Below are positions 23,317 to 32,111 of a stretch of DNA of 59,027 nt, one piece after another (within the stretch, counting starts at the first letter, position 1; each line of letters opens with the position of its first letter). The notes beneath the pieces are model-generated. The model was not told the DNA's origin, searched no databases, and was given only the letters and a program-made list of their open reading frames with translations. Location of the stretch: contig NZ_UZWE01000040.1 of assembly GCF_900631945.1 (NCBI RefSeq), positions 1 to 59,027 on the forward strand, read 5' to 3'. Source of the stretch: Paracoccus haematequi. Lineage in GTDB: Bacteria > Pseudomonadota > Alphaproteobacteria > Rhodobacterales > Rhodobacteraceae. The translations under genes were made by a program, and so were the position numbers.

Positions 23317-24155
23317 CCGCGCTGCCGATCATCGCCGTCTGGCTGGGCGCCATGGCGCTGAACACCTGGCTGGCCCGCTTCGGCTCCCGCGCGACCCGGC
23401 TGGCCGTGGCCCTGATCTTCGGCGCCACGGTGCTGATCCTGTGGGAGATGGCAGTGCGGATCTATGCGATCCCGCCGGTGATCCTGCCCGCGCCCAGCCA
23501 GATCGGCGCCAGCTTCATGCAGAATACAGCAATCCTTTGGACTGATTTCGTTCAGACCATCCTCAAGGGCGCGCTGACCGGCTGGCTGATCGGGGCGCTT
23601 GCCGCCATCGCCACGGCCATCGCCATCGACCGCAGTCCCTTTCTGCAACGCGGACTGCTGCCCATCGGCAATTTCGTGGCGGCCCTGCCCATCGTCGGCA
23701 TCGCGCCGATCCTGGTGATGTGGTTCGGCTTCGACTGGCAATCCAAGGCCGCCGTGGTCGTGGTCATGGTGTTCTTCCCGATCCTGGTGAACATGGTCGC
23801 GGGCCTGGCCGCCACCGAACCCATGCAGCGCGACCTGATGGCGACCTGGGCGGCGCCCTATGCCGCCAGCCTGTGGAGGCTGCGCCTGCCCGCCGCCATG
23901 CCCTTCCTGTTCAACGGGTTGAAGATCACCACCACCCTGGCCCTGATCGGCGCCATCGTCGCGGAATTCTTCGGCAGCCCGACGCGCGGCATGGGCTTTC
24001 GCATCTCGACCGCCGTGGGGCGGCTGGATCTGCCGCTGGTCTGGGCGGAAATCCTTGTGGCGGCGATCGCGGGATCGCTGTTCTATGGCATCGTCGCGCT
24101 GATCGAAAAGAAGGTGACGTTCTGGCACCCGTCGCAGCGCCATCAGCGGGGCTGA
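23313..24155 (+). CDS. ABC transporter permease 2
   Basis: The 280-residue permease has two N-terminal membrane segments and a core of about five helices, with the EAA-like loop 'DLMATWAAPYAASLWRLRLP' (about 172-191) matching that of permease 1. It starts four bases inside the permease 1 gene. Together they form the channel of an importer for a pyrimidine-related compound, as inferred from operon context. The binding-protein gene follows after 22 bases with its own AGGAGAGGGAAG ribosome binding site. Confidence 0.92.
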   Translation: MTALPIIAVWLGAMALNTWLARFGSRATRLAVALIFGATVLILWEMAVRIYAIPPVILPAPSQIGASFMQNTAILWTDFVQTILKGALTGWLIGALAAIATAIAIDRSPFLQRGLLPIGNFVAALPIVGIAPILVMWFGFDWQSKAAVVVVMVFFPILVNMVAGLAATEPMQRDLMATWAAPYAASLWRLRLPAAMPFLFNGLKITTTLALIGAIVAEFFGSPTRGMGFRISTAVGRLDLPLVWAEILVAAIAGSLFYGIVALIEKKVTFWHPSQRHQRG

Positions 24156-24177
24156 CGCCCCAGACAGGAGAGGGAAG

Positions 24178-25158
24178 ATGAAGACATGGATGCTGGGCGC
24201 CGCGCTGATCGCGGCAGGCGGCGCGGCCCAGGCGCAGGACCTGACCCTGCAATTGAAATGGGTCACGCAGGGCCAGTTCGCGGGCTATTACGTCGCCAAG
24301 GACAAGGGGTTCTATGAGGAGGAGGGCCTAGACGTGACGATCCTGCCGGGCGGCCCTGACATCGCGCCGACGCAGGTGCTGGCCGGGGGCGGGGCGGACG
24401 TGATCGTCGAATGGATGCCCGCAGCCCTGGCCGCCCGCGAAAAGGGCCTGCCGCTGGTCAATATCGCCCAGCCCTTCAAGTCCTCGGGGATGATGCTGAC
24501 CTGCCTGAAGGAAAGCGGCATCACCGATCCCAAGACCGATTTCAAGGGCAAGACCCTGGGCGTCTGGTTTTCGGGCAACGAATATCCGTTCCTGTCCTGG
24601 ATGAGCCAGCTCGGCCTGTCCACCGAAGGCGGGCCGGACGGGGTGACGGTCCTGAAACAGGGCTTCAACGTCGATCCGTTGCTGCAAAAGCAGGCGGCCT
24701 GCATCAGCACCATGACCTATAACGAATACGGGCAGGTGCTGGACGCGGGCATCGCGCCCGAGGATCTGGTGACCTTCAAATACGAGGACCAGGGCGTCGC
24801 CACGTTGGAGGACGGCCTTTATGTCCTGGAAAGCACGCTGGAAGACAAGGCCAAGGTCACCGACCTGGTGAAATTCGTGCGCGCCAGCATGAAGGGCTGG
24901 AAATACGCCGAGGAACACCCGGAAGAAGCCGCCCAGATCGTCCTGGACAACGACGAGACCGGCGCCCAGACGCTGGATCATCAGGTCCGCATGGTGCAAG
25001 AGATCGGCAAGCTGACCGCAGGCAGCACCGGCGTTCTGGACGAGGCCGATTATCAGCGCACCGTGGACACGCTGATGGCCGAAGGCTCGGACCCCGTGAT
25101 CTCGAAAGCCCCCGAGGGCGCGTTCAACCACATCATCACCGACCGCGCCTTCGACTAG
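24178..25158 (+). CDS. NMT1/THI5-like substrate-binding protein
   Basis: The 326-residue periplasmic binding protein has a signal peptide (1-20, cleavage after AAQA) and the NMT1/THI5-like fold: 'LQLKWVTQGQFAGYYVAKDK' at the mature N-terminus is the signature of binding proteins for thiamine pyrimidine precursors and related rings, and GGPDIAPTQVLAGGGADV forms the ligand loop. Family members bind pyrimidine or formyl-aminomethyl-pyrimidine compounds. Placed in a RutR-linked operon with dihydropyrimidinase, a pyrimidine base or its dihydro form is the likely ligand. It is the last gene of the operon, followed by a repeat copy whose hairpin may terminate transcription. Confidence 0.92.
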   Translation: MKTWMLGAALIAAGGAAQAQDLTLQLKWVTQGQFAGYYVAKDKGFYEEEGLDVTILPGGPDIAPTQVLAGGGADVIVEWMPAALAAREKGLPLVNIAQPFKSSGMMLTCLKESGITDPKTDFKGKTLGVWFSGNEYPFLSWMSQLGLSTEGGPDGVTVLKQGFNVDPLLQKQAACISTMTYNEYGQVLDAGIAPEDLVTFKYEDQGVATLEDGLYVLESTLEDKAKVTDLVKFVRASMKGWKYAEEHPEEAAQIVLDNDETGAQTLDHQVRMVQEIGKLTAGSTGVLDEADYQRTVDTLMAEGSDPVISKAPEGAFNHIITDRAFD

Positions 25159-25160
25159 GC

Positions 25161-25202
25161 TTCTTCTTTGTCCAAATACCCGAAAGGGGGGCGGCGCCCC
25201 CC
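25161..25202 (-). repeat. dispersed intergenic repeat, copy 2 (inverted)
   Basis: Read on the minus strand it is a GGGGGGC / GCCCCCC hairpin followed by CGGGTATTTGGACAAAGAAG, differing from copy 1 (19946-19996) by one deletion and a few substitutions. On the plus strand the hairpin comes two dozen bases after the binding-protein stop and is followed by TTCTTTCTT, so it may also act as a weak terminator. Confidence 0.6.
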
Positions 25203-25245
25203 TTCTTTCTTGCCAGCGGCAGGGCGGCACGGCATAGCACCTGGC

Positions 25246-25848
25246 ATGAGCCTGCCGCCCCCCGGACACAGCCTGATCGACGACGCCCAGGGCATCGCCT
25301 TCGGCAGCTTCATGGCCGCCGTCAGCGTGGTGCTGCTGACGCATCTGGGCTTTGTCACCGGGCAGACGGCGGGTCTGGCGATCCTGATCAGCTACGCGAC
25401 CGGCTGGGCCTTCGGGCCGGTGTTCTTCATCATTAACCTGCCCTTCTATTGGCTGGGCTGGCGCCGCTTCGGCCCGGTCTTCGTCGCGAAAAGCTTTGCC
25501 GCCGTGGCGATCCTGTCGGTGCTGGCGGTGATCCTGCCGCGCTATCTGCATTTCGGCGACACTCACCCCGCCGTGGGCGCGCTGCTGGTCGGCTGCCTGA
25601 CCGGCGTGGGCCTGATCGCGCTGTTCCGCCACGGGTCGTCGCTGGGCGGCATCGGCATCGTCGGACTGTATATCCAGGACGCCACAGGCTTTCGGGCGGG
25701 CTGGGTGCAGATGATCTTCGACGCGGCGCTGTTCCTGGTGGCCCTGACCCTGCGCGATCCCGTCACCGTGGGGTGGAGCTTTCTGGGCGCCGTCGTCCTG
25801 AACCTGACCATCGCGGTGAACCACCGCAAGGACCGCTATATCGCATGA
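25246..25848 (+). CDS. YitT-family membrane protein
   Basis: The 200-residue protein has about five hydrophobic segments and the YitT membrane domain pattern: 'GIAFGSFMAAVSVVLLTHLG', 'FFIINLPFYWLGWRRFG' with the NxPxY-type motif, and 'GGIGIVGLYIQDATGFRAGW'. It lacks the cytoplasmic DUF2179 tail found in Bacillus YitT, as most proteobacterial members do. The function is unknown. ATG 25246 is chosen because family similarity begins there; the frame continues upstream through the repeat. It is convergent with the PepSY gene, with a GGGGGCGG / CCGCCCCC hairpin (25853-25872) between the two that may end both transcripts. Confidence 0.8.
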   Translation: MSLPPPGHSLIDDAQGIAFGSFMAAVSVVLLTHLGFVTGQTAGLAILISYATGWAFGPVFFIINLPFYWLGWRRFGPVFVAKSFAAVAILSVLAVILPRYLHFGDTHPAVGALLVGCLTGVGLIALFRHGSSLGGIGIVGLYIQDATGFRAGWVQMIFDAALFLVALTLRDPVTVGWSFLGAVVLNLTIAVNHRKDRYIA

Positions 25849-25892
25849 AGCAGGGGGCGGCTTCCCGCCCCCCCGTCCGTGTCGCGGCGCGA

Positions 25893-26885
25893 TCAGCGCG
25901 CGGTTTCCCGCACCACCTCGCCCTGCCGGTCCAGTTCCAGCGTCACTGCCTCGCCCTGCGGATTGGTCGCCTCCAGCAGCAGGCGCGGACCTTCGGCGCG
26001 CAGGAAACCGAAGCCGCTGTATCCTGCCTGGGTCAGCCGCTGGTTGACCGCGACCGAATCGAAATCGGCCGGGACCGGGGCAGGCCCTCGCGGTCCGTCG
26101 CCATGCGGGCCGTCGCCCATGCGATCGGGGCCGGGGCGCGGGCCGCGGTCGTCGTGGCCGGGACCACGGTCATGGCCTGGGCCGTGATCGGCATGGCGCC
26201 GCTCGGCGCCGCGATCGCCGCGCCGGCCATCCTCGCGGCCAAAGCGCAGCACGCGGCCGTCCGCGTCGAATTCGGCGCGCATGTCCCGGCCGCCCGCATC
26301 CTCGCCCTTGACCATCACGCGGCCGTCGCGGTTGACGATCTCCTCGATCCGGTCGAACTGGCCGATCACCTCGTTGTCGCGCACCGCTTGGGGCAGCAGC
26401 GTGCCGACCAGATCGGCGGGGATCGCCGCATCATCGACCTCGATCCCGACCAGGGTGTTCTGGCGGTCGAACTTGGCCTCGATCTCGGTCCCGGTGGACT
26501 GGCGGCCCTTGATCTCGACATGATCGGGACGCTGCTTGACCTCGGTGACGGATCCGAACAGGCCCATGACCTGATGGCCGCGCAGATCGGCGGGCACCAG
26601 GGCGTCGACCAGCGATTGCGGCAGGATGCCGTCGTCGGCCTCGACTTCGACCAGGTTCCCGGCCATGTCGATCCTGGCTTCGATATCGATGCCATCGGCG
26701 GTGCGCCCCTCGACCTCGCGCATGCCGTCGCGCTTGGTCTCGATGTCGAGATTGCGCAGGTTCAGTTGCGACAGCGGCGCGGGCAGGTCGCCCGCAGCAG
26801 GGGCGGTCTGCGCCAAAGCGCCCGTGCCGATCCCGGCGATCAGCGCCAGCATCGCGGCCGAGGTGGTGAATGTGCGGAGAGCCAT
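25893..26885 (-). CDS. secreted PepSY-like protein with His/Gly/Pro-rich linker
   Basis: The 330-residue protein has a signal peptide (1-25, cleavage after GALA) and at least two PepSY-like repeats: residues about 45-110 (NLDIETKRDGMREVEGRTAD) and 115-200 (VTEVKQRPDHVEIKGRQSTG). A low-complexity stretch rich in His, Gly, Arg, Asp and Pro (about 225-275, for example RHADHGPGHDRGPGHDDRGP) could bind metal. A third PepSY-like segment ends the protein. AAGGAAACG precedes the ATG. It is divergent from a small PepSY gene that leads a two-component system, so the two may be functionally linked at the cell envelope. Confidence 0.75.
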   Translation of the reverse strand: MALRTFTTSAAMLALIAGIGTGALAQTAPAAGDLPAPLSQLNLRNLDIETKRDGMREVEGRTADGIDIEARIDMAGNLVEVEADDGILPQSLVDALVPADLRGHQVMGLFGSVTEVKQRPDHVEIKGRQSTGTEIEAKFDRQNTLVGIEVDDAAIPADLVGTLLPQAVRDNEVIGQFDRIEEIVNRDGRVMVKGEDAGGRDMRAEFDADGRVLRFGREDGRRGDRGAERRHADHGPGHDRGPGHDDRGPRPGPDRMGDGPHGDGPRGPAPVPADFDSVAVNQRLTQAGYSGFGFLRAEGPRLLLEATNPQGEAVTLELDRQGEVVRETAR

Positions 26886-27014
26886 ATCGTTTCCTTTCCA
26901 ACTTCTGCGGGGCCAAGCCGCCCCTGACGAATCACCTTCTATCAACCCGTCACCGAACGAATCGCCAATGGCCCGTTTGGTTTCCATTTCGGTTTCTTGG
27001 GTTATTCTGGCAGC

Positions 27015-27350
27015 ATGACGCTGATCCGCACCCTTGCCCTGATCCTTCTGGCCTGCGCCCCCGCGCAGGCCCAGGATGTCGCGCCCCAGGTGATCGACCA
27101 GTTCCGGCCCCTGCCCCTGCATCAGGTCGCGGCCTCGGTTTCGGAACGCTATGCCGGGCGGCTGCTGGCGGCCGACACGCGGGCGCCCCATCCCGCCGAA
27201 CGCGACCTGGGCGCGGAACTGGTCTATCAGTTCAGGCTGGTCACGCCGCAGCAGAACCTGCTGGACATCCGCATCGACGCGCGCACCGGACGATTTCTGT
27301 CCGTGTCGGGGCGGGGCCAGCTTGCCGCGCGCCAAGCGGCGCAACAGTGA
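27015..27350 (+). CDS. small periplasmic PepSY-domain protein
   Basis: The 111-residue protein has a signal peptide (1-20, cleavage after AQA) and a single PepSY domain: 'HQVAASVSERYAGRLLAADT', then LVYQFRLVTPQQNLLDIRIDARTG-type ending with the D-x-x-T-G-x motif. It stands ten bases before the response-regulator gene and is probably in its operon. Small PepSY proteins beside PhoP/PhoQ-like systems often act as extracytoplasmic partners of the kinase; that role is inferred. ATG 27015 gives the signal peptide; no strong ribosome binding site is seen. Confidence 0.8.
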   Translation: MTLIRTLALILLACAPAQAQDVAPQVIDQFRPLPLHQVAASVSERYAGRLLAADTRAPHPAERDLGAELVYQFRLVTPQQNLLDIRIDARTGRFLSVSGRGQLAARQAAQQ

Positions 27351-27360
27351 AGGACCGGCG

Positions 27361-28023
27361 ATGCGCGCCCTGATCGTGGAAGATGACCCGGTTCTGTCCG
27401 CCCAGCTTGCCGCCGCCATGGCGGATGCGGGCTTCGTCACCGATTGCGCGGCGGACGGCGCGCAGGGCGAATATCTGGGAGCGACGGAATCCTATGACGT
27501 GGCGATCCTGGATCTGGGCCTGCCCGGACTGCCGGGGATCGAGGTGCTGACCCGCTGGCGCAACGACGGCATCGCCATGCCGGTGCTGATCCTGACCGCG
27601 CGCGGCGACTGGACCGACAAGGTGGCCGGGTTCCGCGCCGGGGCCGACGACTATGCCGTCAAGCCCTTCCGGCTGGACGAGGTCGTGCTGCGCTGCCAGA
27701 CCCTGATCCGTCGCGCCGCGGGCCATGCCCGCCCGGTGATCAATGCCGGTCCGCTGGCGCTCGACAGTCAACTGGGCGTCATCACCCGCGACGGCATCGC
27801 GCTGAAGCTGACGGCATTCGAACAGCGGATCCTGGCCTATCTGATCCACCACCAGAACCGCGTCGTGTCCCGCACCGAACTGTCCGACCACCTCTATGAC
27901 GCCGAGGCCGACCGCGACTTCAAGTCGATCGAGGTCGTGATCGGCCGCCTGCGCCGCAAGGTCGGCGACGGCGTGATCGAGACCCGCCGGGGCGAGGGGT
28001 ATCTGCTGCGGGCCGCCGGATGA
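27361..28023 (+). CDS. OmpR/PhoP-family response regulator
   Basis: The 220-residue regulator has a receiver domain (1-115) with acidic pocket VEDDP, phosphorylation Asp in AILDLGLPGLPG (about residue 51), Thr in LILTARGD and Lys in YAVKPFRLDE. A winged-helix effector domain (about 125-218) ends with IEVVIGRLRRKVG and TRRGEGYLL. It closely follows the PhoP/QseB layout. It overlaps the kinase start by four bases (ATGA), so the pair is co-translated. Targets are unknown; the adjacent PepSY genes are candidates. Confidence 0.93.
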   Translation: MRALIVEDDPVLSAQLAAAMADAGFVTDCAADGAQGEYLGATESYDVAILDLGLPGLPGIEVLTRWRNDGIAMPVLILTARGDWTDKVAGFRAGADDYAVKPFRLDEVVLRCQTLIRRAAGHARPVINAGPLALDSQLGVITRDGIALKLTAFEQRILAYLIHHQNRVVSRTELSDHLYDAEADRDFKSIEVVIGRLRRKVGDGVIETRRGEGYLLRAAG

Positions 28024-29318
28024 TGCGGTCGATCCGGGGGCGGCTTCTGCTGCTGGCCGCCGTCTGGCTGGGCGCGGCGCTGCTGGCGGCGTTCCTGTTC
28101 ATCTCCTCGCTGCTCGAAGATTTCGTCACCGACCGCTTCGACGCGGAACTGGCGGCGGCGGCGGACGGGCTGATCGCCTCGGTCGAGATCGGCGACGACG
28201 GCCGGATCGAGCTGGACGACCCCCCCGCCGATCCGCGCTTCGACCTGCCCTTCAGCGGCTGGTACTGGCAGGTCGAATCGGGCGATGCGGTCGTGGCGCG
28301 GTCCGGTTCGCTGCTGGACGGCCTGCTGCGCGGTCCGTCCGGGAACATCGTGGGCGGGGCGGGGATGGGCGCCGATGGCGCGGCCCTGCGGGTGCTGCGC
28401 CGCCAGGTGACGCTGCCCGACAGCGACACGCCGGTGGCCGTGACCGTCACCGCGCCGCGCGCGCAGATCGACGACAGCCTGCACCAGATCAGCCGCCCGC
28501 TGGGGATCGCGCTTGCCGTCCTGGGCATCGTCGTGGCGGTGGCCAGCGTCGTGCAGGTGACCGCGGGCCTGGCCAGTCTGGACCGGCTGCGCCGCGACCT
28601 TGCCCAGGTGCGCGCGGGCGGCAAGGACCGGCTGGCCCTGCCGGATGTCAGCGAACTGCGCCCTCTGACCGTGGAAATCAACGCCGCGCTTGACCAGAAT
28701 GCCGACCTGCTGGCCCGGTCGCGGCAGCATCTGGGAAACCTGGCCCATTCGCTCAAGACCCCGCTTGCGGCGCTGGCCAACGAACTGCCGGGCGATCACC
28801 GGGGCCAGGCGCTGATCGCCCGCATGGACCGGCTGATCGGCTGGCACCTGCGCCGCGCCCGGTCGGCGGGGCCGCGCGTGCTGGGCCAGCGGACCCCGGT
28901 GCGCCCGGTGATCGACGACATCCTGATGGTCTTGCGATGGCCCATGCGCGACAAGGGCATCACCGCCGACATCGACTGCGCCCCCCAGGCCGCCTTCGCC
29001 GGAGAACGTCAGGATCTGGAGGAGATGATCGGCAACCTGTGCGACAACGCCGTCAAATGGGGCCGGACGCGCCTGTCGATCACCGTGACCCAGGCCGACC
29101 GCCTGACCGTCAGGATCCAGGACGACGGCCCAGGCATGGCGGATACCGACGCGCCGCGCGCGCTGATCCGGGGCGGGCGGCTGGACGAACACGGCGCCTC
29201 GGGATCGGGCCTGGGGCTTGCCATCGTCGCGGATCTGGCGGCGCTGCACGGCGGCAGCCTGCGGCTGGAGCGGTCGTCCCTGGGCGGGCTGGCGGCGGTT
29301 CTGGACCTGCCTGCCTGA
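28020..29318 (+). CDS. PhoQ-like sensor histidine kinase
   Basis: The 432-residue membrane kinase has two transmembrane helices (about 8-30 and 160-182) around a periplasmic sensor domain. The HisKA motif is LAHSLKTPLAALANEL, with the HSLKTPL form that is typical of PhoQ-type kinases rather than the usual HELRTPL. N box NLCDNAVKW, G1 box DDGPGM and G2 box GSGLGLAI follow. The acidic periplasmic domain (EIGDDGRIELDDPPADP) could sense cations. It pairs with the response regulator upstream. After its stop the pyrimidine genes preT-preA start in the same direction 98 bases on. Confidence 0.92.
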   Translation: MMRSIRGRLLLLAAVWLGAALLAAFLFISSLLEDFVTDRFDAELAAAADGLIASVEIGDDGRIELDDPPADPRFDLPFSGWYWQVESGDAVVARSGSLLDGLLRGPSGNIVGGAGMGADGAALRVLRRQVTLPDSDTPVAVTVTAPRAQIDDSLHQISRPLGIALAVLGIVVAVASVVQVTAGLASLDRLRRDLAQVRAGGKDRLALPDVSELRPLTVEINAALDQNADLLARSRQHLGNLAHSLKTPLAALANELPGDHRGQALIARMDRLIGWHLRRARSAGPRVLGQRTPVRPVIDDILMVLRWPMRDKGITADIDCAPQAAFAGERQDLEEMIGNLCDNAVKWGRTRLSITVTQADRLTVRIQDDGPGMADTDAPRALIRGGRLDEHGASGSGLGLAIVADLAALHGGSLRLERSSLGGLAAVLDLPA

Positions 29319-29346
29319 AAAACCCGCAGGCCGCCGCGCCCCAGGT

Positions 29347-29362
29347 TTTACCATTTGATAAA
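29347..29362 (+). promoter_or_regulatory. degenerate RutR box before preT
   Basis: TTTACCATTTGATAAA matches the RutR consensus TTGACCA-NN-TGGTCAA in 11 of 14 fixed positions and keeps the spacing and dyad symmetry. It lies 55 bases before the preT start codon. With the perfect box at 18565-18580 it would place both halves of the pathway under the same regulator. Confidence 0.55.
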
Positions 29363-29416
29363 AAAACGGACCTGTGCCAGCCTGATTCCTGCCAACAGGT
29401 GAGCCAGGAGACGCAA

Positions 29417-30772
29417 ATGTCCCAAGCAAGATTGGCGCCGGGCGTCGTTCCCGGCCGCCTGACACCCCATGAACTGGCGGCGAATTTCGTCGATGTCGCC
29501 CCTCCGCTGGATGATCACGAGGCCCGCGTCGCCGCCGACCGCTGTTACTTCTGCCACGACGCGCCCTGCGTGACGGCCTGCCCCACCAGCATCGACATTC
29601 CGCTGTTCATCCGCCAGATCGCCACCGGCACGCCTGACGCGGCGGCGATGACGATCTTTCACGCCAATATCCTGGGCGGCATGTGCGCCCGCGTCTGCCC
29701 GACCGAGAATCTGTGCGAAGGCGCCTGCGTCCGCATGGAGGCCGAAGGCGATCCGGTCGAGATCGGCGCCCTGCAACGATACGCCACGGATGGGCTGATG
29801 GCGCAGCCGGGCCATCCCTTCCGCCGCGCCGCCCCCACCGGCAAGCGCGTCGCGGTGGTCGGCGCCGGGCCTGCGGGTCTGGCCTGCGCGCATCGGCTGG
29901 CCGCCAAGGGCCATGACGTGACCATCTTCGAGGCGCGGCCCAAGCCCGGCGGGCTGAACGAATACGGCATCGCCAGCTACAAGGCGGTGGACGGCTTCGC
30001 CCAGGCCGAGGTGGACTGGATCCTGGGCATCGGTGGGATCACCCTGCGCCAAGGCCAGCTTGGCCGCGACATCACGCTGGAGGCGCTGCGGGCGGATTTC
30101 GACGCGGTGTTCCTGGGCATGGGCCTGGGCGGCGTCAACGCCCTGCGGGCCGAGGGCGAGGAACGCCGCAACGTGCTGGACGCGGTGTCCTTCATCCGCG
30201 ATCTGCGCCAGGCATCCGACCTGACCGCCCTGCCGGTGGGCCGCGACGTGGTGGTGATCGGCGGCGGCATGACGGCGGTGGATGCCGCCGTGCAGGCGAA
30301 ACTGCTGGGGGCGGAAAACGTCACCATCGTCTATCGCCGCGATCGGTCGCAGATGGGCGCCAGCCGCCACGAACAGGATCATGCGACCCGCACCGGCGTC
30401 CGCATCATCTGCAACGCGGCGCCCGTCAAGGTTCACGGCAACGGCGCCGTTGTCGAGGTCGAGTTCGCCTATACCGCCGTCGATCCCGACGGCGGGCTGC
30501 ACCTGTCTGACGACCGCTTCCGCCTGAAGGCCGACCAGCTGTTCCGCGCTATCGGCCAGCGGCTTGACGGCGTGCCCCAGGAACTGGCGCTGAACGGCGG
30601 CAAGATCGGCGTGGCCGGACCCGGCCGCACCAGCATCCCCGGCGTCTGGGCGGGCGGCGACTGCGCGGCGGGAGGCGACGACCTGACCGTCACCGCCGTC
30701 GCCCAAGGCCGCGACGCGGCCGAGGATATCGACGCCCACCTGACCGGCCGCCCGGTCGAGATCCCCGGCTGA
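29417..30772 (+). CDS. preT: dihydropyrimidine dehydrogenase, PreT (NAD/FAD) subunit
   Basis: The 451-residue subunit passes electrons from NAD(P)H to PreA for reduction of uracil and thymine. The N-terminal alpha-helical Fe-S domain has the cysteine pattern CYFCHDAPCVTACPT (about 44-58) and CARVCPTENLCEGAC. FAD binding is at VAVVGAGPAGLACA (about 138-151) and NAD binding at VVVIGGGMTAVDAA. It is homologous to the small subunit of glutamate synthase, but the following preA fixes the identity. ATG 29417 follows CAGGAGACG. The two genes are 11 bases apart and form the first step of the degradation pathway begun at 18.7 kb. Confidence 0.94.
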   Translation: MSQARLAPGVVPGRLTPHELAANFVDVAPPLDDHEARVAADRCYFCHDAPCVTACPTSIDIPLFIRQIATGTPDAAAMTIFHANILGGMCARVCPTENLCEGACVRMEAEGDPVEIGALQRYATDGLMAQPGHPFRRAAPTGKRVAVVGAGPAGLACAHRLAAKGHDVTIFEARPKPGGLNEYGIASYKAVDGFAQAEVDWILGIGGITLRQGQLGRDITLEALRADFDAVFLGMGLGGVNALRAEGEERRNVLDAVSFIRDLRQASDLTALPVGRDVVVIGGGMTAVDAAVQAKLLGAENVTIVYRRDRSQMGASRHEQDHATRTGVRIICNAAPVKVHGNGAVVEVEFAYTAVDPDGGLHLSDDRFRLKADQLFRAIGQRLDGVPQELALNGGKIGVAGPGRTSIPGVWAGGDCAAGGDDLTVTAVAQGRDAAEDIDAHLTGRPVEIPG

Positions 30773-30783
30773 GGAGCATCATC

Positions 30784-32082
30784 ATGGCCGACCTGCGTTC
30801 GAATTTCATCGGGATCAAGTCCCCCAACCCGTTCTGGCTGGCCTCGGCGCCGCCCACCGACAAGGAATACAACGTCCGACGTGCCTTCCAGGCCGGCTGG
30901 GGCGGCGTCGTCTGGAAGACCCTGGGCAGCGAAGGCCCGCCCGTCGTCAACGTGAACGGCCCCCGCTATGGCGTGATCCACGGCCCCGACCGCCGCGTCC
31001 TGGGCATCAACAATATCGAGCTGATCACCGACCGCCCGCTGGAGGTGAACCTGCGCGAGATCAAGCAGGTCAAGCGCGACTATCCCGACCGCGCCCTGGT
31101 GATTTCGCTGATGGTCCCCTGCGACGAGGAAAGCTGGCGCGACATCCTGGCCCGGATCGAGGATACCGGCGCCGACGGCGTGGAGCTGAACTTCGGCTGC
31201 CCGCACGGCATGTCCGAACGCGGCATGGGCAGCGCCGTGGGCCAGGTGCCGGAATACATCGAGATGGTGACGCGGTGGGTCAAGCAATACAGCCGGATGC
31301 CCTGCATCGTGAAGCTGACGCCCAACATCACCGACGTGCGCAAACCCGCCGAGGCGGCAAGGCGCGGCGGCGCAGATGCGGTCAGCCTGATCAACACGAT
31401 CAATTCCATCACCAGCGTCGATCTGGACCTGTTCGCACCGCAGCCCACCATCGACGGCAAGGGGGCGCATGGCGGCTATTGCGGCCCCGCCGTCAAGCCC
31501 ATCGCCCTGAACATGGTGGCGGAAATCGCGCGCAACCCTGCCACCCATGGCCTGCCGATCAGCGGCATCGGCGGCGTGACGACCTGGCGCGACGCGGCGG
31601 AATTCATGGCGCTTGGCGCGGGCACGGTGCAGGTCTGCACGGCGGCGATGACCTATGGCTTCAAGGTCGTGCAGGAAATGATCTCGGGACTGCGCGACTA
31701 TCTGGACAGCCACGACATGGCGATGTCGGATCTGATCGGCCGGGCGGTTCCGAACGTCACCGACTGGAACCAGCTGAACCTGAACTATGTCACCAAGGCC
31801 CGCATCGACCAGGATCTCTGCATCAAATGCGGCCGCTGCTTCGCCGCCTGCGAGGACACCAGCCACCAGGCCATTGCCATGAAGCCCGGCCGCGTCTTCG
31901 AGGTGATCGAGGAGGAATGCGTCGCCTGCAACCTCTGCCTCGACGTATGCCCGGTCGAAAACTGCATCGACATGCGCGAACTGGCCCTGGGAGAAATCGA
32001 CCTGCGCACCGGCCGCCCGGTCCAGCCCTATGCCAACTGGACGACCCATGCGAACAACCCGATGGCGAAGGCGGCAGAGTAA
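30784..32082 (+). CDS. preA: dihydropyrimidine dehydrogenase, PreA (FMN, Fe-S) subunit
   Basis: The 432-residue catalytic subunit reduces uracil to 5,6-dihydrouracil. An FMN-binding dihydroorotate dehydrogenase-like barrel (about 1-310) includes 'NFGCPHGMSERGMGSAVGQV', whose Cys is the expected active-site acid region, and SGIGGVTTWRDA for phosphate binding. Two 4Fe-4S motifs follow at the C-terminus: CIKCGRCFAACED and CVACNLCLDVCPVENC. The layout matches NADH-dependent PreA. It is the final gene of the cluster; tRNA-Pro lies downstream on the other strand. Confidence 0.95.
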   Translation: MADLRSNFIGIKSPNPFWLASAPPTDKEYNVRRAFQAGWGGVVWKTLGSEGPPVVNVNGPRYGVIHGPDRRVLGINNIELITDRPLEVNLREIKQVKRDYPDRALVISLMVPCDEESWRDILARIEDTGADGVELNFGCPHGMSERGMGSAVGQVPEYIEMVTRWVKQYSRMPCIVKLTPNITDVRKPAEAARRGGADAVSLINTINSITSVDLDLFAPQPTIDGKGAHGGYCGPAVKPIALNMVAEIARNPATHGLPISGIGGVTTWRDAAEFMALGAGTVQVCTAAMTYGFKVVQEMISGLRDYLDSHDMAMSDLIGRAVPNVTDWNQLNLNYVTKARIDQDLCIKCGRCFAACEDTSHQAIAMKPGRVFEVIEEECVACNLCLDVCPVENCIDMRELALGEIDLRTGRPVQPYANWTTHANNPMAKAAE

Positions 32083-32111
32083 AACGGAAGTCTTGAGTAA
32101 CGGGTAAGCAG

